64,000 bases of DNA from NCBI GenBank assembly GCA_965196985.1, contig CBDALO010000233.1:62001-126000 (forward strand), in the 5' to 3' direction. Under the pieces are notes generated by a model, which saw only the letters and a list, made by a program, of their open reading frames with translations, was not told the origin of the DNA and ran no database searches. This document shows, one piece after another, positions 1-9,823 of the stretch. Position numbers and translations under genes: made by a program. Each line of letters opens with the position of its first letter. The stretch's first letter is position 1. The DNA is from 2-12-FULL-35-23 sp965196985. GTDB lineage: Bacteria; Pseudomonadota; Gammaproteobacteria; UBA12402.

Positions 1-2787
1 TTCGCCCAGTTTCGCCAGCGCATAAGCCACTGCGGTGTCAACACTGCCTTTTGCCTCACCACGCAAGGCACTGGCTACCGCTTCAAGATCATGACGAATG
101 GTTTGATCAGCATATTGCACGTCTCGGTAAATGAGTGAGGGTTGACCCGATGCCACTTGTGAGGCTTGCCAAGGCAATTTGGATTGGGTGAGCTGTTTCT
201 TGGCTTTGGCTTCATCGAGGGTGAAGACTTGGAGTTGCTTTTGTCCGTCACTGAGTTCACTCAGTAGTTGGCGGTTCATCTGATACGCAGCTAACGGCGT
301 GCAAATGACTTGCTCGGTTTGATCGAGTTGGCTGGGCTTTTTTGTATACGCATAGTTGAGTGTCGCTTCTTGCAACGCCTCACGTGACCACTGAAAGACT
401 TGTCCCGCCCTTTCCACGTGCAGCCCGTCTGCCTCAACCCGTTTGACGGTAAAGACTTGCCCGACCTCAAGTTCCGGCTGTGCTTGCCAGGGCTTGTCTA
501 AACGCAGTTGCTCGCCTTCGGCAATGGCTAATTGACTAGCGCGATTAACCCATAAGGTTTGAGGGGTAGTTAGATCCAACACGTTAACTTGGCCTGACTC
601 ATCCTGGACAAGCAGGTTCGTTGGATCAGTAGGTTTTGCAGCCTCAGGCGTTGTCTCAGGATCAACCACCCGATACACCGCACGACTGCGCGAATCCATG
701 CCGTTGACTAACAAGCGATCCCCTGGGCGATAAAAGCGGGCTTGGCTTTTCTCCGCATCACTTAAGCTTTGCGTGGAGAGCACTTGAAAGGTGGTGCTTT
801 GCCAACCCAGTTGCCCTTTCACTTGTTGGTGGCCACGGATTAAGTGCACTAACTCGTTTTGCTGTTTGTTGGTTGTACACACTAACGTCGTTTGCTCACG
901 CTCAACCTCATCGAGTTGCACGTAGTGTTTGGCTAAGGCTTGCAGCGGTTGTGCGCTGACCTTTAATTCAATGGGGGTTTGTTGACGCTGGATGGCATGA
1001 TAAACCGGTTGAATCCCTGCTTGTTCAACCGTCGCCATCACATGCCCTGCTTTAAAGTTCGTGGTGGCTTGGGTGTTATTCAGGAGGATCAATTTAGATT
1101 TGCCTTTCTCCGCTAATTGATCAAGCTTTTTAAACGCGGCTAGGCTGAGCTTTTGGGCATCGTGAACCAGGATACAATCATGCTGGGTATTGAATTGCCC
1201 TAAAAAACCATTCAAGGCTTGTTCACGGCGAAAGCTAAACCCCGCCACGGTTTGCACCAAGTCAGGCTTTTGACTAAAAAAATCCGCAATCCAATCAAAC
1301 AAAGAATAATGCGCCTTAGAGCGCTGTACCGCTTGTTGCAGCTGGTTTGCTTGTGTCTTTCCAACATGCAGCACTTGCACCGGTACACGCTTCGCTTCGG
1401 TTTGCGTGACCAAGGTTTGAATCAAGTCTTTCTCCTGGTGAAAGCCATTCACCTGAATCACTTGTACACGATCCTTACTGGCCAGTAAGGTATCAGCAAG
1501 GTTGGCTGAGCGCTCCTCAGGTAAGGGCACAGATTGACTGCTTCCTCGGCTGGCTTTAATTTGTTTGATCAGCGCTTTCTCTTCGGCTAAGAGTGCCGGT
1601 GTGGTGTAGTATTGCCCCGCCTTTCCCAGGAGCTCACCGGTTTTAAATTGATGGGCAATTTCCAGCTCAATGGCTTGGTAATCCAATTTCCCGTCAGCAA
1701 ACCGAAAGGCTTGTCGCACTAAATCGCCATGGCTCATTCGGGTGGCATATTCCCCTAAGTGCCACGCAGCAAAATGCAAAGCACGGTTGCTGATTTGATC
1801 ACGTTGGATCTTGGGTGGTGCTTTAACTGTAGGGTCTTCGTTAAGGCGATCTTTGCTGGCTTGAATAACACGGTCTAAATTCACATCCAGCTTAGCGATC
1901 TCGTCTTTCCAATACTGTTTGAGCTGACCACTGTTAATCGCTTGCTTGAGTTGACGTGAGTCCAGTGCAGCCACCTCAGCAGCGCGGGCACTGCTTAACC
2001 CCTTTTCTTTTAAGAGTGTCGTGATCTGTTGGCGTCGTTTAGAAAAGTAATCCAGCGTAGCTTGGTCGATACCGACAATATCAAAGTTACCGTGTGTATC
2101 CGTGATACGAATCTGATAACCGAGCTTTTTCACTCGACTGGCTAAGTCATTGGCGTGTAGAAGTCCGTAAAACTTTTGATCCCGATACAGTTGTTCAAAA
2201 GTGCCTTCATTTTTTGAAGAGACTTTATTTGCCGAAGCTAACGAGCGCCATTTACCGTCTGCGGTTTGGGTGACATTAAACACAATGTTGTGCGTATGGC
2301 GCAAAGGGTCTAACTCACGTGAGGTGGTATGTGGATGCTGTGCCATCACGAGCTTGCCGGTATTCTCGTAGTGTAATGCCTCTTTAGTGCGAATGCGCGC
2401 TTGGGCTAAATCTTTTTCAATCCGTGACAGAATAAAATTATTGGAAGCCTGCACCGCTTGTTCGAGTCGTTCATCACCACCAATCAATAACAACAAAGAA
2501 ACCGATTTAGGCGGTGCGACTTGAAGATCAAAGCCTGGGCGATGCACTAATCGCCCGTTCTCATGTTTACCTAACTCATCACCAGTCGGTAATTTGCCGT
2601 CCAAGAGATTAATATAAACGCTTGAATCAATCGTTTCTGACAAACCTAATGCTTTTGCTCCTTGGCCATACCAGCGTGCTACTTGACCCATCGATTCTTT
2701 GTCACTCAGGTAATAATTATCCTTCTCCTGGTAATACTCCCAAGTCCCTGGTGAGCTGCTTTGTTTGAGAGGTTTAATGGTTATCAT
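1..2787 (-). CDS. traI: TraI-like MOBF conjugative relaxase, N-terminal 929 residues (gene runs off the left edge)
   Basis: This is the relaxase that would nick oriT, stay covalently bound to the 5' end and help pilot the strand out. The frame is open from the ATG at 2787 to base 1, so the C-terminus lies outside the window. Tyrosine pairs Y18-Y19 and Y25-Y26 match the two-tyrosine-pair layout of F TraI. The metal-binding triad is H153, H164 and H166, in a segment reading HTTSRELDPLRHTHN. After the relaxase domain (roughly residues 1-300) comes a helicase-like stretch with no visible GxGKT Walker A. This resembles the vestigial first helicase domain of F TraI, and the active helicase would lie beyond base 1. 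It is the last gene of the tra operon, 13 bases after traD. Family assignment is firm. Confidence 0.93.
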   Translation of the reverse strand, partial: MITIKPLKQSSSPGTWEYYQEKDNYYLSDKESMGQVARWYGQGAKALGLSETIDSSVYINLLDGKLPTGDELGKHENGRLVHRPGFDLQVAPPKSVSLLLLIGGDERLEQAVQASNNFILSRIEKDLAQARIRTKEALHYENTGKLVMAQHPHTTSRELDPLRHTHNIVFNVTQTADGKWRSLASANKVSSKNEGTFEQLYRDQKFYGLLHANDLASRVKKLGYQIRITDTHGNFDIVGIDQATLDYFSKRRQQITTLLKEKGLSSARAAEVAALDSRQLKQAINSGQLKQYWKDEIAKLDVNLDRVIQASKDRLNEDPTVKAPPKIQRDQISNRALHFAAWHLGEYATRMSHGDLVRQAFRFADGKLDYQAIELEIAHQFKTGELLGKAGQYYTTPALLAEEKALIKQIKASRGSSQSVPLPEERSANLADTLLASKDRVQVIQVNGFHQEKDLIQTLVTQTEAKRVPVQVLHVGKTQANQLQQAVQRSKAHYSLFDWIADFFSQKPDLVQTVAGFSFRREQALNGFLGQFNTQHDCILVHDAQKLSLAAFKKLDQLAEKGKSKLILLNNTQATTNFKAGHVMATVEQAGIQPVYHAIQRQQTPIELKVSAQPLQALAKHYVQLDEVEREQTTLVCTTNKQQNELVHLIRGHQQVKGQLGWQSTTFQVLSTQSLSDAEKSQARFYRPGDRLLVNGMDSRSRAVYRVVDPETTPEAAKPTDPTNLLVQDESGQVNVLDLTTPQTLWVNRASQLAIAEGEQLRLDKPWQAQPELEVGQVFTVKRVEADGLHVERAGQVFQWSREALQEATLNYAYTKKPSQLDQTEQVICTPLAAYQMNRQLLSELSDGQKQLQVFTLDEAKAKKQLTQSKLPWQASQVASGQPSLIYRDVQYADQTIRHDLEAVASALRGEAKGSVDTAVAYALAKLGE

Positions 2788-2800
2788 AGTCTATCCTTTT

Positions 2801-4702
2801 CTACCATTGCTCTAACGCAATTTTGGGTTCTTTGGTTGGTTCAGTTGTTTTTTCAAGCTTCTTGGCTTCTTCTTCAAACGCCTGAATCCGTTTCACCGCT
2901 TCATCTCGTCTTGGATCATTTTCTGCTTGTAAGGCAGCCGCCGTAATTTTTTGGAGCGCATCAAAATCAATGGGGCGCTCTTTGAAGGGTTCAGCAATCA
3001 CAGGACGTTCTTTATACGCTAACTGGGTGTGTAGAATTTGTGGTGTCCCTAACAACCGCACGTAATACTCCAAGTCTTTCATACTCTCAATGTCACTGGG
3101 GTACACAGTAGGGCGCGTGACTCGCTGAGTTCCAATGGTATTGCCGTCACGAATGGGGTTCGGCCCGTAGCTTTGACTCTCTCGCACTTCTTCGATGACT
3201 TGCTCGCCCAGGTTAGCCGACACCCACTTCGCCACATCAGCGGCATTACTGCGCGAATAGATTTTACTGTTGAGCAAATCCGCAATGGCATTGGCCTCAT
3301 GTTGGCCGTAGAGAAACTGCAATTGCGAAAAGCTTTGAATCCCCACCGCCATACAGCCACCAAATTTACGAATGTCCGCTGCTGTGTCTGAGAGCATTTC
3401 TAAGCGGTGCAAACTCGCTAGCTCATCAATGACTAACCACAAACGCCGATCCGTGTTCGGCGGTAAGGATTGTATGGCGCTCATGGCAAGCCCTAACCAC
3501 GAAGTCAGTAACGGCTTTAAGCCATGGTGATACTTTGAGGTTGAGCTGATAAACAACCAACCCCGATGCTCAAAGGCAGTCTTGACCCATTGGTTGATAG
3601 AGAAGTGCGGCTGGTTGCTGGTTTCCAACCCTGCTAAAAACCGCAAGGATTTGGTGTAGGTGGCGAGCACGGATTTAATGGAGATGGCAGTCTTTTCAAT
3701 TTCTTTATTGACCAACGTTTCGGCTTCCGTGCCTTTCAGTAATTGTTGTAGCTCTTCGAGGGAAGTCGTTAACAACGCTTGTAATAAAAAAATCGGACTG
3801 CGTTGTGGATGGTCACGCAATTTCCAAGCCAGTGCCGTAAAAATCGTTCGCGCTGAATCCACCCAAAACGGTTGATCGCCTTGCAAGGATTTCGGCATCA
3901 AGTACATACTAAAGTTAGACCACTCCAATGGGTTGTTAAACTCTTCCCACATCAACCAATTGGGACAATCACGGGAAAAGACATTCAGATCAATGTGCCG
4001 TGGATTGTCACGCTGGTAGTAATGCGGTTTGAGCACGTTTTCTTTATCGTAAATAATGGCCGGATCCCCTGCTGCTTGAATTTCATCAAGCAAGGCTTGA
4101 ATCGCTTGGGTTTTCCCTGTCCCTGTTGAGCCGTGAAACAAGTTGCCTTGAAACTCGGCGCGTTTAGGTAGGGGCACTTGACCCAGTAGTTTAATATCCG
4201 AAGCCCCGCGCTCACTGCGTTCAATCAGGCGAGTGAGTTTTTTAGGGTTGGTGATTAAGGTCGTGCCACTGATGAGCTGGTCATGGCTGTAGCGATCACC
4301 GACTCTAATGAAGTACCGATTCGCCAACCAAGTTAAAATGACCATCGGCACTAACGCCAATAAAGCAGCTTTCACTAACCACGCTTTACCTACGTTTAGA
4401 AAAACACGCAAATCCTGGCTAATAATGGGATCCGTTAAATAATGATGGGCAGTAATACGAGTTTCGCTGTTATTAATAATCAAATGATTACCTAACCCAA
4501 TCAGCTCCAAGCCCTGCGAGTACAGTCCGTACCAATAATACGGCAGGTATTCATGCAGGGCGATCAACAAGATCACCCCAACACAAAGACAGTACAGCAA
4601 AAATGCCCAGTGACCGATTCGGGCAGTGACTTGGGTGAACATCTTCGTTTGATACAAAAAGATCTGCCCACCCCGCATAAATTGCTTGGTTGTGTGTTTC
4701 AT
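2801..4702 (-). CDS. traD: TraD-like type IV coupling protein
   Basis: This inner-membrane hexameric ATPase would link the relaxosome to the secretion channel. The 633-residue product starts with two membrane segments (about residues 28-48 and 110-128). The cytoplasmic motor follows, with Walker A GSTGTGKT (K197) and Walker B LWLVIDELA. TraD_N and TrwB/VirD4-type features follow in order. F TraD is longer (717 residues) and ends in a repeat-rich TraM-binding tail. Here the end is charged (EEEAKKLEKTTEPTKEP) and no such repeats are visible, so docking to the relaxosome may differ. It sits between the YbjQ-like gene and traI, as traD does in F. Confidence 0.93.
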   Translation of the reverse strand: MKHTTKQFMRGGQIFLYQTKMFTQVTARIGHWAFLLYCLCVGVILLIALHEYLPYYWYGLYSQGLELIGLGNHLIINNSETRITAHHYLTDPIISQDLRVFLNVGKAWLVKAALLALVPMVILTWLANRYFIRVGDRYSHDQLISGTTLITNPKKLTRLIERSERGASDIKLLGQVPLPKRAEFQGNLFHGSTGTGKTQAIQALLDEIQAAGDPAIIYDKENVLKPHYYQRDNPRHIDLNVFSRDCPNWLMWEEFNNPLEWSNFSMYLMPKSLQGDQPFWVDSARTIFTALAWKLRDHPQRSPIFLLQALLTTSLEELQQLLKGTEAETLVNKEIEKTAISIKSVLATYTKSLRFLAGLETSNQPHFSINQWVKTAFEHRGWLFISSTSKYHHGLKPLLTSWLGLAMSAIQSLPPNTDRRLWLVIDELASLHRLEMLSDTAADIRKFGGCMAVGIQSFSQLQFLYGQHEANAIADLLNSKIYSRSNAADVAKWVSANLGEQVIEEVRESQSYGPNPIRDGNTIGTQRVTRPTVYPSDIESMKDLEYYVRLLGTPQILHTQLAYKERPVIAEPFKERPIDFDALQKITAAALQAENDPRRDEAVKRIQAFEEEAKKLEKTTEPTKEPKIALEQW

Positions 4703-4739
4703 TTTTTTAAGCTCGCTGGTTTTTTAAGTTCAGTTTTTC

Positions 4740-5084
4740 TTAAGCGGGTTTATTCACTCGTGTGTCATCGCCATTAGGATCAACATCCGGTTGCATTACC
4801 AGGGTTTCTTCTCGCAATGGCGTGGCTTCGTCTTCGATGAGTACGGCGGTGCCGTAGCACCTAACATAGGTGTTACTTCCGCCACTAAAAAACAGTAATC
4901 CAACTATTGCATTACCGCCAATCTTTTCTGTTTTTCTAACAATGTCTTTTTGAACAAGATCAAAGTCACGACCTTTAAAAGCTTCAAGTAGACTGTCATT
5001 TTCAGGCTCAGGATCTCCAATCACCATTCCAAGTACTTTTTTAATTTTTTTACCAGGAATGGTGTCAGTGGTTACAATTAACAT
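4740..5084 (-). CDS. YbjQ/UPF0145-like small protein in the entry-exclusion slot
   Basis: This is a 114-residue protein. Its start (MLIVTTDTIPGKKIKKVLGMVIGD), the central GGNAIVGLLFF and the later YGTAVLIED follow the layout of the YbjQ/UPF0145 'heavy-metal-binding domain' family. Members are small pentameric proteins of poorly known function. The gene has a good Shine-Dalgarno (AAGGAG) before the ATG and lies between traG and traD. F plasmids keep the entry-exclusion genes traS and traT in this place. No signal peptide or membrane segment is visible, so it is unlikely to be a TraS equivalent by structure. The link to transfer is inferred from position only. Confidence 0.7.
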   Translation of the reverse strand: MLIVTTDTIPGKKIKKVLGMVIGDPEPENDSLLEAFKGRDFDLVQKDIVRKTEKIGGNAIVGLLFFSGGSNTYVRCYGTAVLIEDEATPLREETLVMQPDVDPNGDDTRVNKPA

Positions 5085-5101
5085 AATGTTTCTCCTTTGA
5101 G

Positions 5102-7909
5102 TTAGTGATCTGTATCTTCATTTTTACCAATAAAATAATCCATGGCCGAGGCGTGCCAATCGACTTTTTTATTATCAAGTTCTTTCGGCAACGCGACTTG
5201 CTCTTTTAAGTGCGCATTACGCTCTTCAACAGCGGTTTTATTATTCATGATTTGTTCTTCGTTACCTTTCAGTGAATCAAACGGTTTTCTTTCTTGCGTC
5301 TTCCAATCATGACCGCTCAACTGATCCTCTTGATGATCGAGCTTATTTTTTAACGAATCGGTAATCCCTTGTTGATCTGCCTGTGTTTCAATAAAGTGTT
5401 GGTTTTGATTGTAGACACTGCTTGGACTGCCTTGTTGCAAACTGTGCGAATAACCTTGATAGTCTTCCGCTAATTGATGTTCGCCCACTGCTCGCAAGGC
5501 TTTTTGGGCTTGTTGCGCCAATTGGTTTTGTCCGCGCTGACTTTGCCAATAGCTTTGCGCCATGCCTTCTTGTTTGATTAGACTGGCTTGATCAGTTTGC
5601 GCTAAAGTCTCTTGACCGCTAGCACCGTAACGCTCACCTACCCAGTCTGTAAACGCTTGCGCGAAGTTTTGATCAATGCTTTGTGAATGCTCTTTCGCAT
5701 AGCTCGCTGCTTGCTGATACGACTGCGCTTGACTGAAATCTGCACTGGCTTGCTGCGCTTCACTTTGTGCATGAGCTAAGTTAGTCGCAAGCTGTTGCGT
5801 TTCATTCACACCATGGCTGTCACTGTGATCCGTGTGCAAGGATTGCGAGCTACTGATCACATGATTAAGCGATTTAACAAAACTTTTTCCTTCCGAGGAG
5901 TTCATAAAGTCTTGCATTGAGGTGTTGTAGCTTTGGTTATGTGAAGAATTAATACTAGCCGCTCCAGTAAGCCCAGGTCTATATATTGGCCCAAACCTTT
6001 TCCTTGTGACCGAACCATTAATCCCAAACTTGACAGCCTCACTTAAACTAATACTATGCCCATGGAAGTTATGTTTATTGTATTGTTGCAGTTGATCTTC
6101 CATGTGCCGGAAATCTTGCGCTTGACTGTCGGTTAAAGTATTGCTCTGCCCCGACCCACTGCGCAAATCATGCGACCACACTTGATTAAGGTGATCAAAC
6201 TGATTAAGCGCTGCACTCACACTGTGCTCTTCATTGGTTCGGTGTTGCTGACCGGACTGCATTGAATGTGCTGCACTTTGATTTAAGGCAGACACCACGC
6301 GATCCGTGCCATGCAATGACGTTGCTAACTGCGACATAGCACTCTGAGTATTAATAATAGCTTGCCCCGAGGCCGTTTGTGTCACCATAGCCCCGTTCGC
6401 TAACTGCTCCGTGTGCATCCCGTGTAAATTGGAATAATTGGTATCGTGTTTGTTCGCACTCCAGTTATTCCAGCTGTGATTGCCCATGCTAACATTACCC
6501 AGACTTAAATTGCCTTCGGCTAACTGCCCTGCCCCTTGCGTTGACCAAGATTGAATGGTACCAAAGAGTGATTGTGCGGCATTCATAAAGACCCCATCAA
6601 AGCCTTTGAAGAGCCCGACAGCTAAGAGCGGGGTTAAGAGCATTAAGTACCCGCAATAGGCAGCGTATTGAGTGGCTTCATGCACTAAGGCATTTTGATT
6701 CGATAAGGTAATCCCGCCTTGCGCAATCGCTAACCCACTCATGTTCGCACTGAGCTTCGTCGTCATTAAAAAGTTCACCACCGTAAACATCATCGGCCAG
6801 GTGTAAACAAAGCACATCGAGGCAACGTATTTTTTTAAGATGGTGAGTGACATCGCCGGTTGTAAGGCCAGCATCATCACTAGCGGAAAACAACAGACTA
6901 AAATCAAAAACAAGGTCGTGCCCATCAATGGCATCATGTAGCTCGCAAAATGGGCTAAGGTAAAGTCGGACAAAATCTGCTTTTGCATGGCAGCGGTGGT
7001 GTTGTAATTAATCATCGCAGCAGGGGCATTGCTGGTGGCTAATTGGGTACCGATGCCTGAGCGCATCGCGTTGATCATCGTGTTTTGAATGAGCGCTTGT
7101 TTGGCATCATTCGCCATGCCCATGAAGTATTGATACGTGGTGCCCAGACTGGTCAGTAAATGGGATTGGGTGGTGGGGTTGCTTTTGCCAAACAACACTT
7201 CACTGAGCCAATTGGTTTGCTGGGCGAGCTGCGCGTCTAATTGCTTTTTCAACCAAGGGAGCGCTTGCTTACAGGTTTGAAACTGTTGATCAATATACAG
7301 CCCACGCACCGGCGACATGGGTTGTTGACTTAAAAAGCCCAACAAATTTGAACTATTCGCAAGTTGACTCACCGTGTATTTATGGTTAATCAAAATATCC
7401 GGCACAATACAGCGGCTAATAAAGGCATTAACCACTTGACGTACCTTGGCATCAAGGACATGCGTGTTTTGATTGGCGGCATAAAAGAGCTTCGCGCCAT
7501 AGATCATGCCGGTGTGCGTGTAATCAAAATCATCTGGTGTGTGAAACACGTCTTCAATTCCTTGTGTGAGCCCAAGACTGAGCGTGGAGATCAGATGCGC
7601 AGGCATCGCAATCCCGTAAGGGACGTTATCCACTGCCCCCGCCGCACTCATGGGATTACTGACATCAATCACTTGAATCGGTACGCGAACCCCAATGAGT
7701 GCGCCCATCACTGCCACGTAAATCCCTAACCATTTGGCAAACACCAGTAAATCATGACTCTTGAGATATTGCCAGGTGGCGCCCAAAACCGAAAAGACTA
7801 CGCCAATGCCCATGGCCGAGGCAAAGCCTTCCCCGCCGATAAAAGCCGCCACCGCCTTAAACACCTCGGTGGCCACGTCCCCGTCTGAAAACACGTACAC
7901 GCCTAGCAT
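5102..7909 (-). CDS. traG: TraG-like mating-pair stabilisation protein
   Basis: The 935-residue protein matches F TraG (938) in size. The N-terminal half carries several hydrophobic membrane segments (about residues 20-75, 320-400 and 425-455), the part needed for pilus assembly. The C-terminal half, from about residue 480, is hydrophilic and rich in Gln, Ser, Asn and His, and would lie in the periplasm. In F this part stabilises mating pairs and acts in entry exclusion through TraS. The start codon overlaps the end of traH by one base. The Gln/His/Ser-rich tail looks fast-evolving, as expected of an exclusion-specificity region. Confidence 0.9.
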   Translation of the reverse strand: MLGVYVFSDGDVATEVFKAVAAFIGGEGFASAMGIGVVFSVLGATWQYLKSHDLLVFAKWLGIYVAVMGALIGVRVPIQVIDVSNPMSAAGAVDNVPYGIAMPAHLISTLSLGLTQGIEDVFHTPDDFDYTHTGMIYGAKLFYAANQNTHVLDAKVRQVVNAFISRCIVPDILINHKYTVSQLANSSNLLGFLSQQPMSPVRGLYIDQQFQTCKQALPWLKKQLDAQLAQQTNWLSEVLFGKSNPTTQSHLLTSLGTTYQYFMGMANDAKQALIQNTMINAMRSGIGTQLATSNAPAAMINYNTTAAMQKQILSDFTLAHFASYMMPLMGTTLFLILVCCFPLVMMLALQPAMSLTILKKYVASMCFVYTWPMMFTVVNFLMTTKLSANMSGLAIAQGGITLSNQNALVHEATQYAAYCGYLMLLTPLLAVGLFKGFDGVFMNAAQSLFGTIQSWSTQGAGQLAEGNLSLGNVSMGNHSWNNWSANKHDTNYSNLHGMHTEQLANGAMVTQTASGQAIINTQSAMSQLATSLHGTDRVVSALNQSAAHSMQSGQQHRTNEEHSVSAALNQFDHLNQVWSHDLRSGSGQSNTLTDSQAQDFRHMEDQLQQYNKHNFHGHSISLSEAVKFGINGSVTRKRFGPIYRPGLTGAASINSSHNQSYNTSMQDFMNSSEGKSFVKSLNHVISSSQSLHTDHSDSHGVNETQQLATNLAHAQSEAQQASADFSQAQSYQQAASYAKEHSQSIDQNFAQAFTDWVGERYGASGQETLAQTDQASLIKQEGMAQSYWQSQRGQNQLAQQAQKALRAVGEHQLAEDYQGYSHSLQQGSPSSVYNQNQHFIETQADQQGITDSLKNKLDHQEDQLSGHDWKTQERKPFDSLKGNEEQIMNNKTAVEERNAHLKEQVALPKELDNKKVDWHASAMDYFIGKNEDTDH

Positions 7910-9276
7910 TAATCCGCTCCTCCTAAACTCACCTGAAACCGACTGGCTAATTGCCCTGCAATCGCTTGTTGGTAGTGCAGACTTTGTGCGATTAAGGCCA
8001 CTTCGGCTTGAATCTTTTTATTGGCATTGGTGCGTAACTGTTGGGTTACTTGCATGGAACGGGCTAAATTGTTTTCAATCGGTTTTAACAGCTCGCCGTG
8101 CTGACTGTTGGCTAAACTGGCTTGAATCAGTTGTAAGCTGTCTTCGAGGTATTTCGTTAACAGGTCTTCGGCAATCAGTTCCGCATAGCTTAAGGTGTCA
8201 ATCTGATTGCCCGATTCCAGTGAGACCTCAATAAACCGCAACACCGGCAAACTGGTTTTTGCTAAAAAGCCTTTTTGTGCGGTGGTTAAGGGTTTATCGG
8301 CTTGATAATCGTCACTGAGCTGAATGAGGAATTGATTGACCCGATAGATCAGCGCTTGCGTGGGGGCAATGTGGACATGCCCTTGTTGCAAGAATAAACA
8401 TTGATTCTTACCACTGTCTTTGCATTGATAGATGGTGCCATCCCCACCGTTCATTAAGGCTTTGAGGAGACTGTCATTGGTAATGAGTGCTGGATAAATA
8501 CTGGGCTTGCCGTTTTTGTCAAAAATGATCGTTCCCGAAAGTGAGAGAAAAAATTCCGCCAATTCGGTGTCTTGCTGCAAGAAACCGTTTTTCTCTAAGC
8601 TTTGCCACACTAAATTGATGTTACGGGTAATGACCTTTTTGCCTTGATCGCTTTTAATCAGATCATCCAGGGTGGAATCGCCCTTGCCATCAAACCCACA
8701 GCCTTGTCGGGCAGAGGCCCAATCACTAAAGGCATTACTTTGCACCCCTAAGTCCTGACACGCCTGGCGTTGCGCGGCGGTGTGTTTCGGCCACAGTCCG
8801 CCCACTAAATCTTGTGCGGCTTCACAGCTGGTTAAATTATTTTGATTCATTTGTTGCGCCCAGTATTGTAGTTTGGTCATTACGTTACTGATTTGGGGCG
8901 CATAGGTTTCCATGGCGAGCTGAAAGCCATAGGGAATGGAATCAGATAAAATGTTTTTCGCAAACTGGGTGAGCTGACCACTGTTAATAAAGGAGGCGCC
9001 ACCACCAAACAAACTAATGCCCCCGCAACCCGCTTTTAACGACGGCAAATCAATTTGGGCAATTTGTAAGTCACGCGATTTGGAGCGCAAGAACAAGGAG
9101 CCCGCACTGTAATACCCTGCTGCTTGGCTTTGAAAGACATGCGGGCCGGTGGTGTCTGAGGCATAGCCTAAGCCTTGCCAGAAGCTATCCAAATCACTGC
9201 TCACTTGCGCGTTGGCCAGTGTCAGTGGTGCAAGCAAGCATAACGTGAGCAACGCACGCAATGGATTAGTCAGCAT
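7909..9276 (-). CDS. traH: TraH-like pilus assembly protein
   Basis: This is a periplasmic/outer-membrane-associated member of the F-pilus extension and retraction group (TraF, H, U, W, TrbB, TrbI). The 455-residue product has a clean signal peptide ending near residue 23 (LTLANAQ). The next segment has the TraH-typical glycine-rich stretch CGGISLFGGGASFINSG. A long helical region with coiled-coil character makes up the C-terminal part. F TraH is 458 residues. The gene overlaps trbB by 11 bases and traG by one. Confidence 0.92.
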   Translation of the reverse strand: MLTNPLRALLTLCLLAPLTLANAQVSSDLDSFWQGLGYASDTTGPHVFQSQAAGYYSAGSLFLRSKSRDLQIAQIDLPSLKAGCGGISLFGGGASFINSGQLTQFAKNILSDSIPYGFQLAMETYAPQISNVMTKLQYWAQQMNQNNLTSCEAAQDLVGGLWPKHTAAQRQACQDLGVQSNAFSDWASARQGCGFDGKGDSTLDDLIKSDQGKKVITRNINLVWQSLEKNGFLQQDTELAEFFLSLSGTIIFDKNGKPSIYPALITNDSLLKALMNGGDGTIYQCKDSGKNQCLFLQQGHVHIAPTQALIYRVNQFLIQLSDDYQADKPLTTAQKGFLAKTSLPVLRFIEVSLESGNQIDTLSYAELIAEDLLTKYLEDSLQLIQASLANSQHGELLKPIENNLARSMQVTQQLRTNANKKIQAEVALIAQSLHYQQAIAGQLASRFQVSLGGAD

Positions 9277-9823
9277 GAGTCTTATCCTTGAGTTGAGTGA
9301 GTACCGTGGTTAATCGATTCAATAGCGCGGGTTCAGAGACTTCCCCGAGTGTGACGGGGGTCAAACCCAGCGTGTTGACGTTCACCACAAACAAAGCAGG
9401 CACTTGATGCGGTAGTGAGCCGTACAGGGTTTTAATGACGTCTCGCGTTGCCAAGAGTGAATGCGGAAAGCTCGGTAAGCTTTGCCCATCGGTGGTGTAG
9501 GCAAAGGTGTGTAACTGCAACCGCGCTGCGACGTCTTTCACCAACGGATCAAAGCGTTGACAGTGCGGGCAGGTGGCGCGATACACCAGCACTAAGGCCC
9601 AGGGGGACGATTGGGCTAGCGTGTTGAATGTGCTTCGTGTAGACTGCGCCCTACCCCGTGTTTGGGGTGTTGTTACGGTTAGGGCTTGTTGTGTTCTTGC
9701 TGCAATGAGTTCGCGCAATTGACCATCCATCTTTTGAGCGAAACAAGCAGCACTTATCCCACAGCCCGTGAGTAAACCAATAAGTCCTAACCACCCTTTC
9801 CTTTTCCTGCGAAATATTGTCAT
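9266..9823 (-). CDS. trbB: TrbB-like thioredoxin-fold disulfide isomerase
   Basis: This is a 185-residue thioredoxin-like protein with an N-terminal hydrophobic anchor or signal (about residues 11-28). The active-site motif CPHC (C85-C88) sits in the context LVYRATCPHCQRFDPL. In F, TrbB is a periplasmic disulfide isomerase that helps fold the cysteine-rich tra proteins. Here the obvious client is TraN, with its many cysteines, encoded three genes upstream. It overlaps traF by four bases. In F, trbB also lies between traF and traH. Confidence 0.88.
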   Translation of the reverse strand: MTIFRRKRKGWLGLIGLLTGCGISAACFAQKMDGQLRELIAARTQQALTVTTPQTRGRAQSTRSTFNTLAQSSPWALVLVYRATCPHCQRFDPLVKDVAARLQLHTFAYTTDGQSLPSFPHSLLATRDVIKTLYGSLPHQVPALFVVNVNTLGLTPVTLGEVSEPALLNRLTTVLTQLKDKTHAD

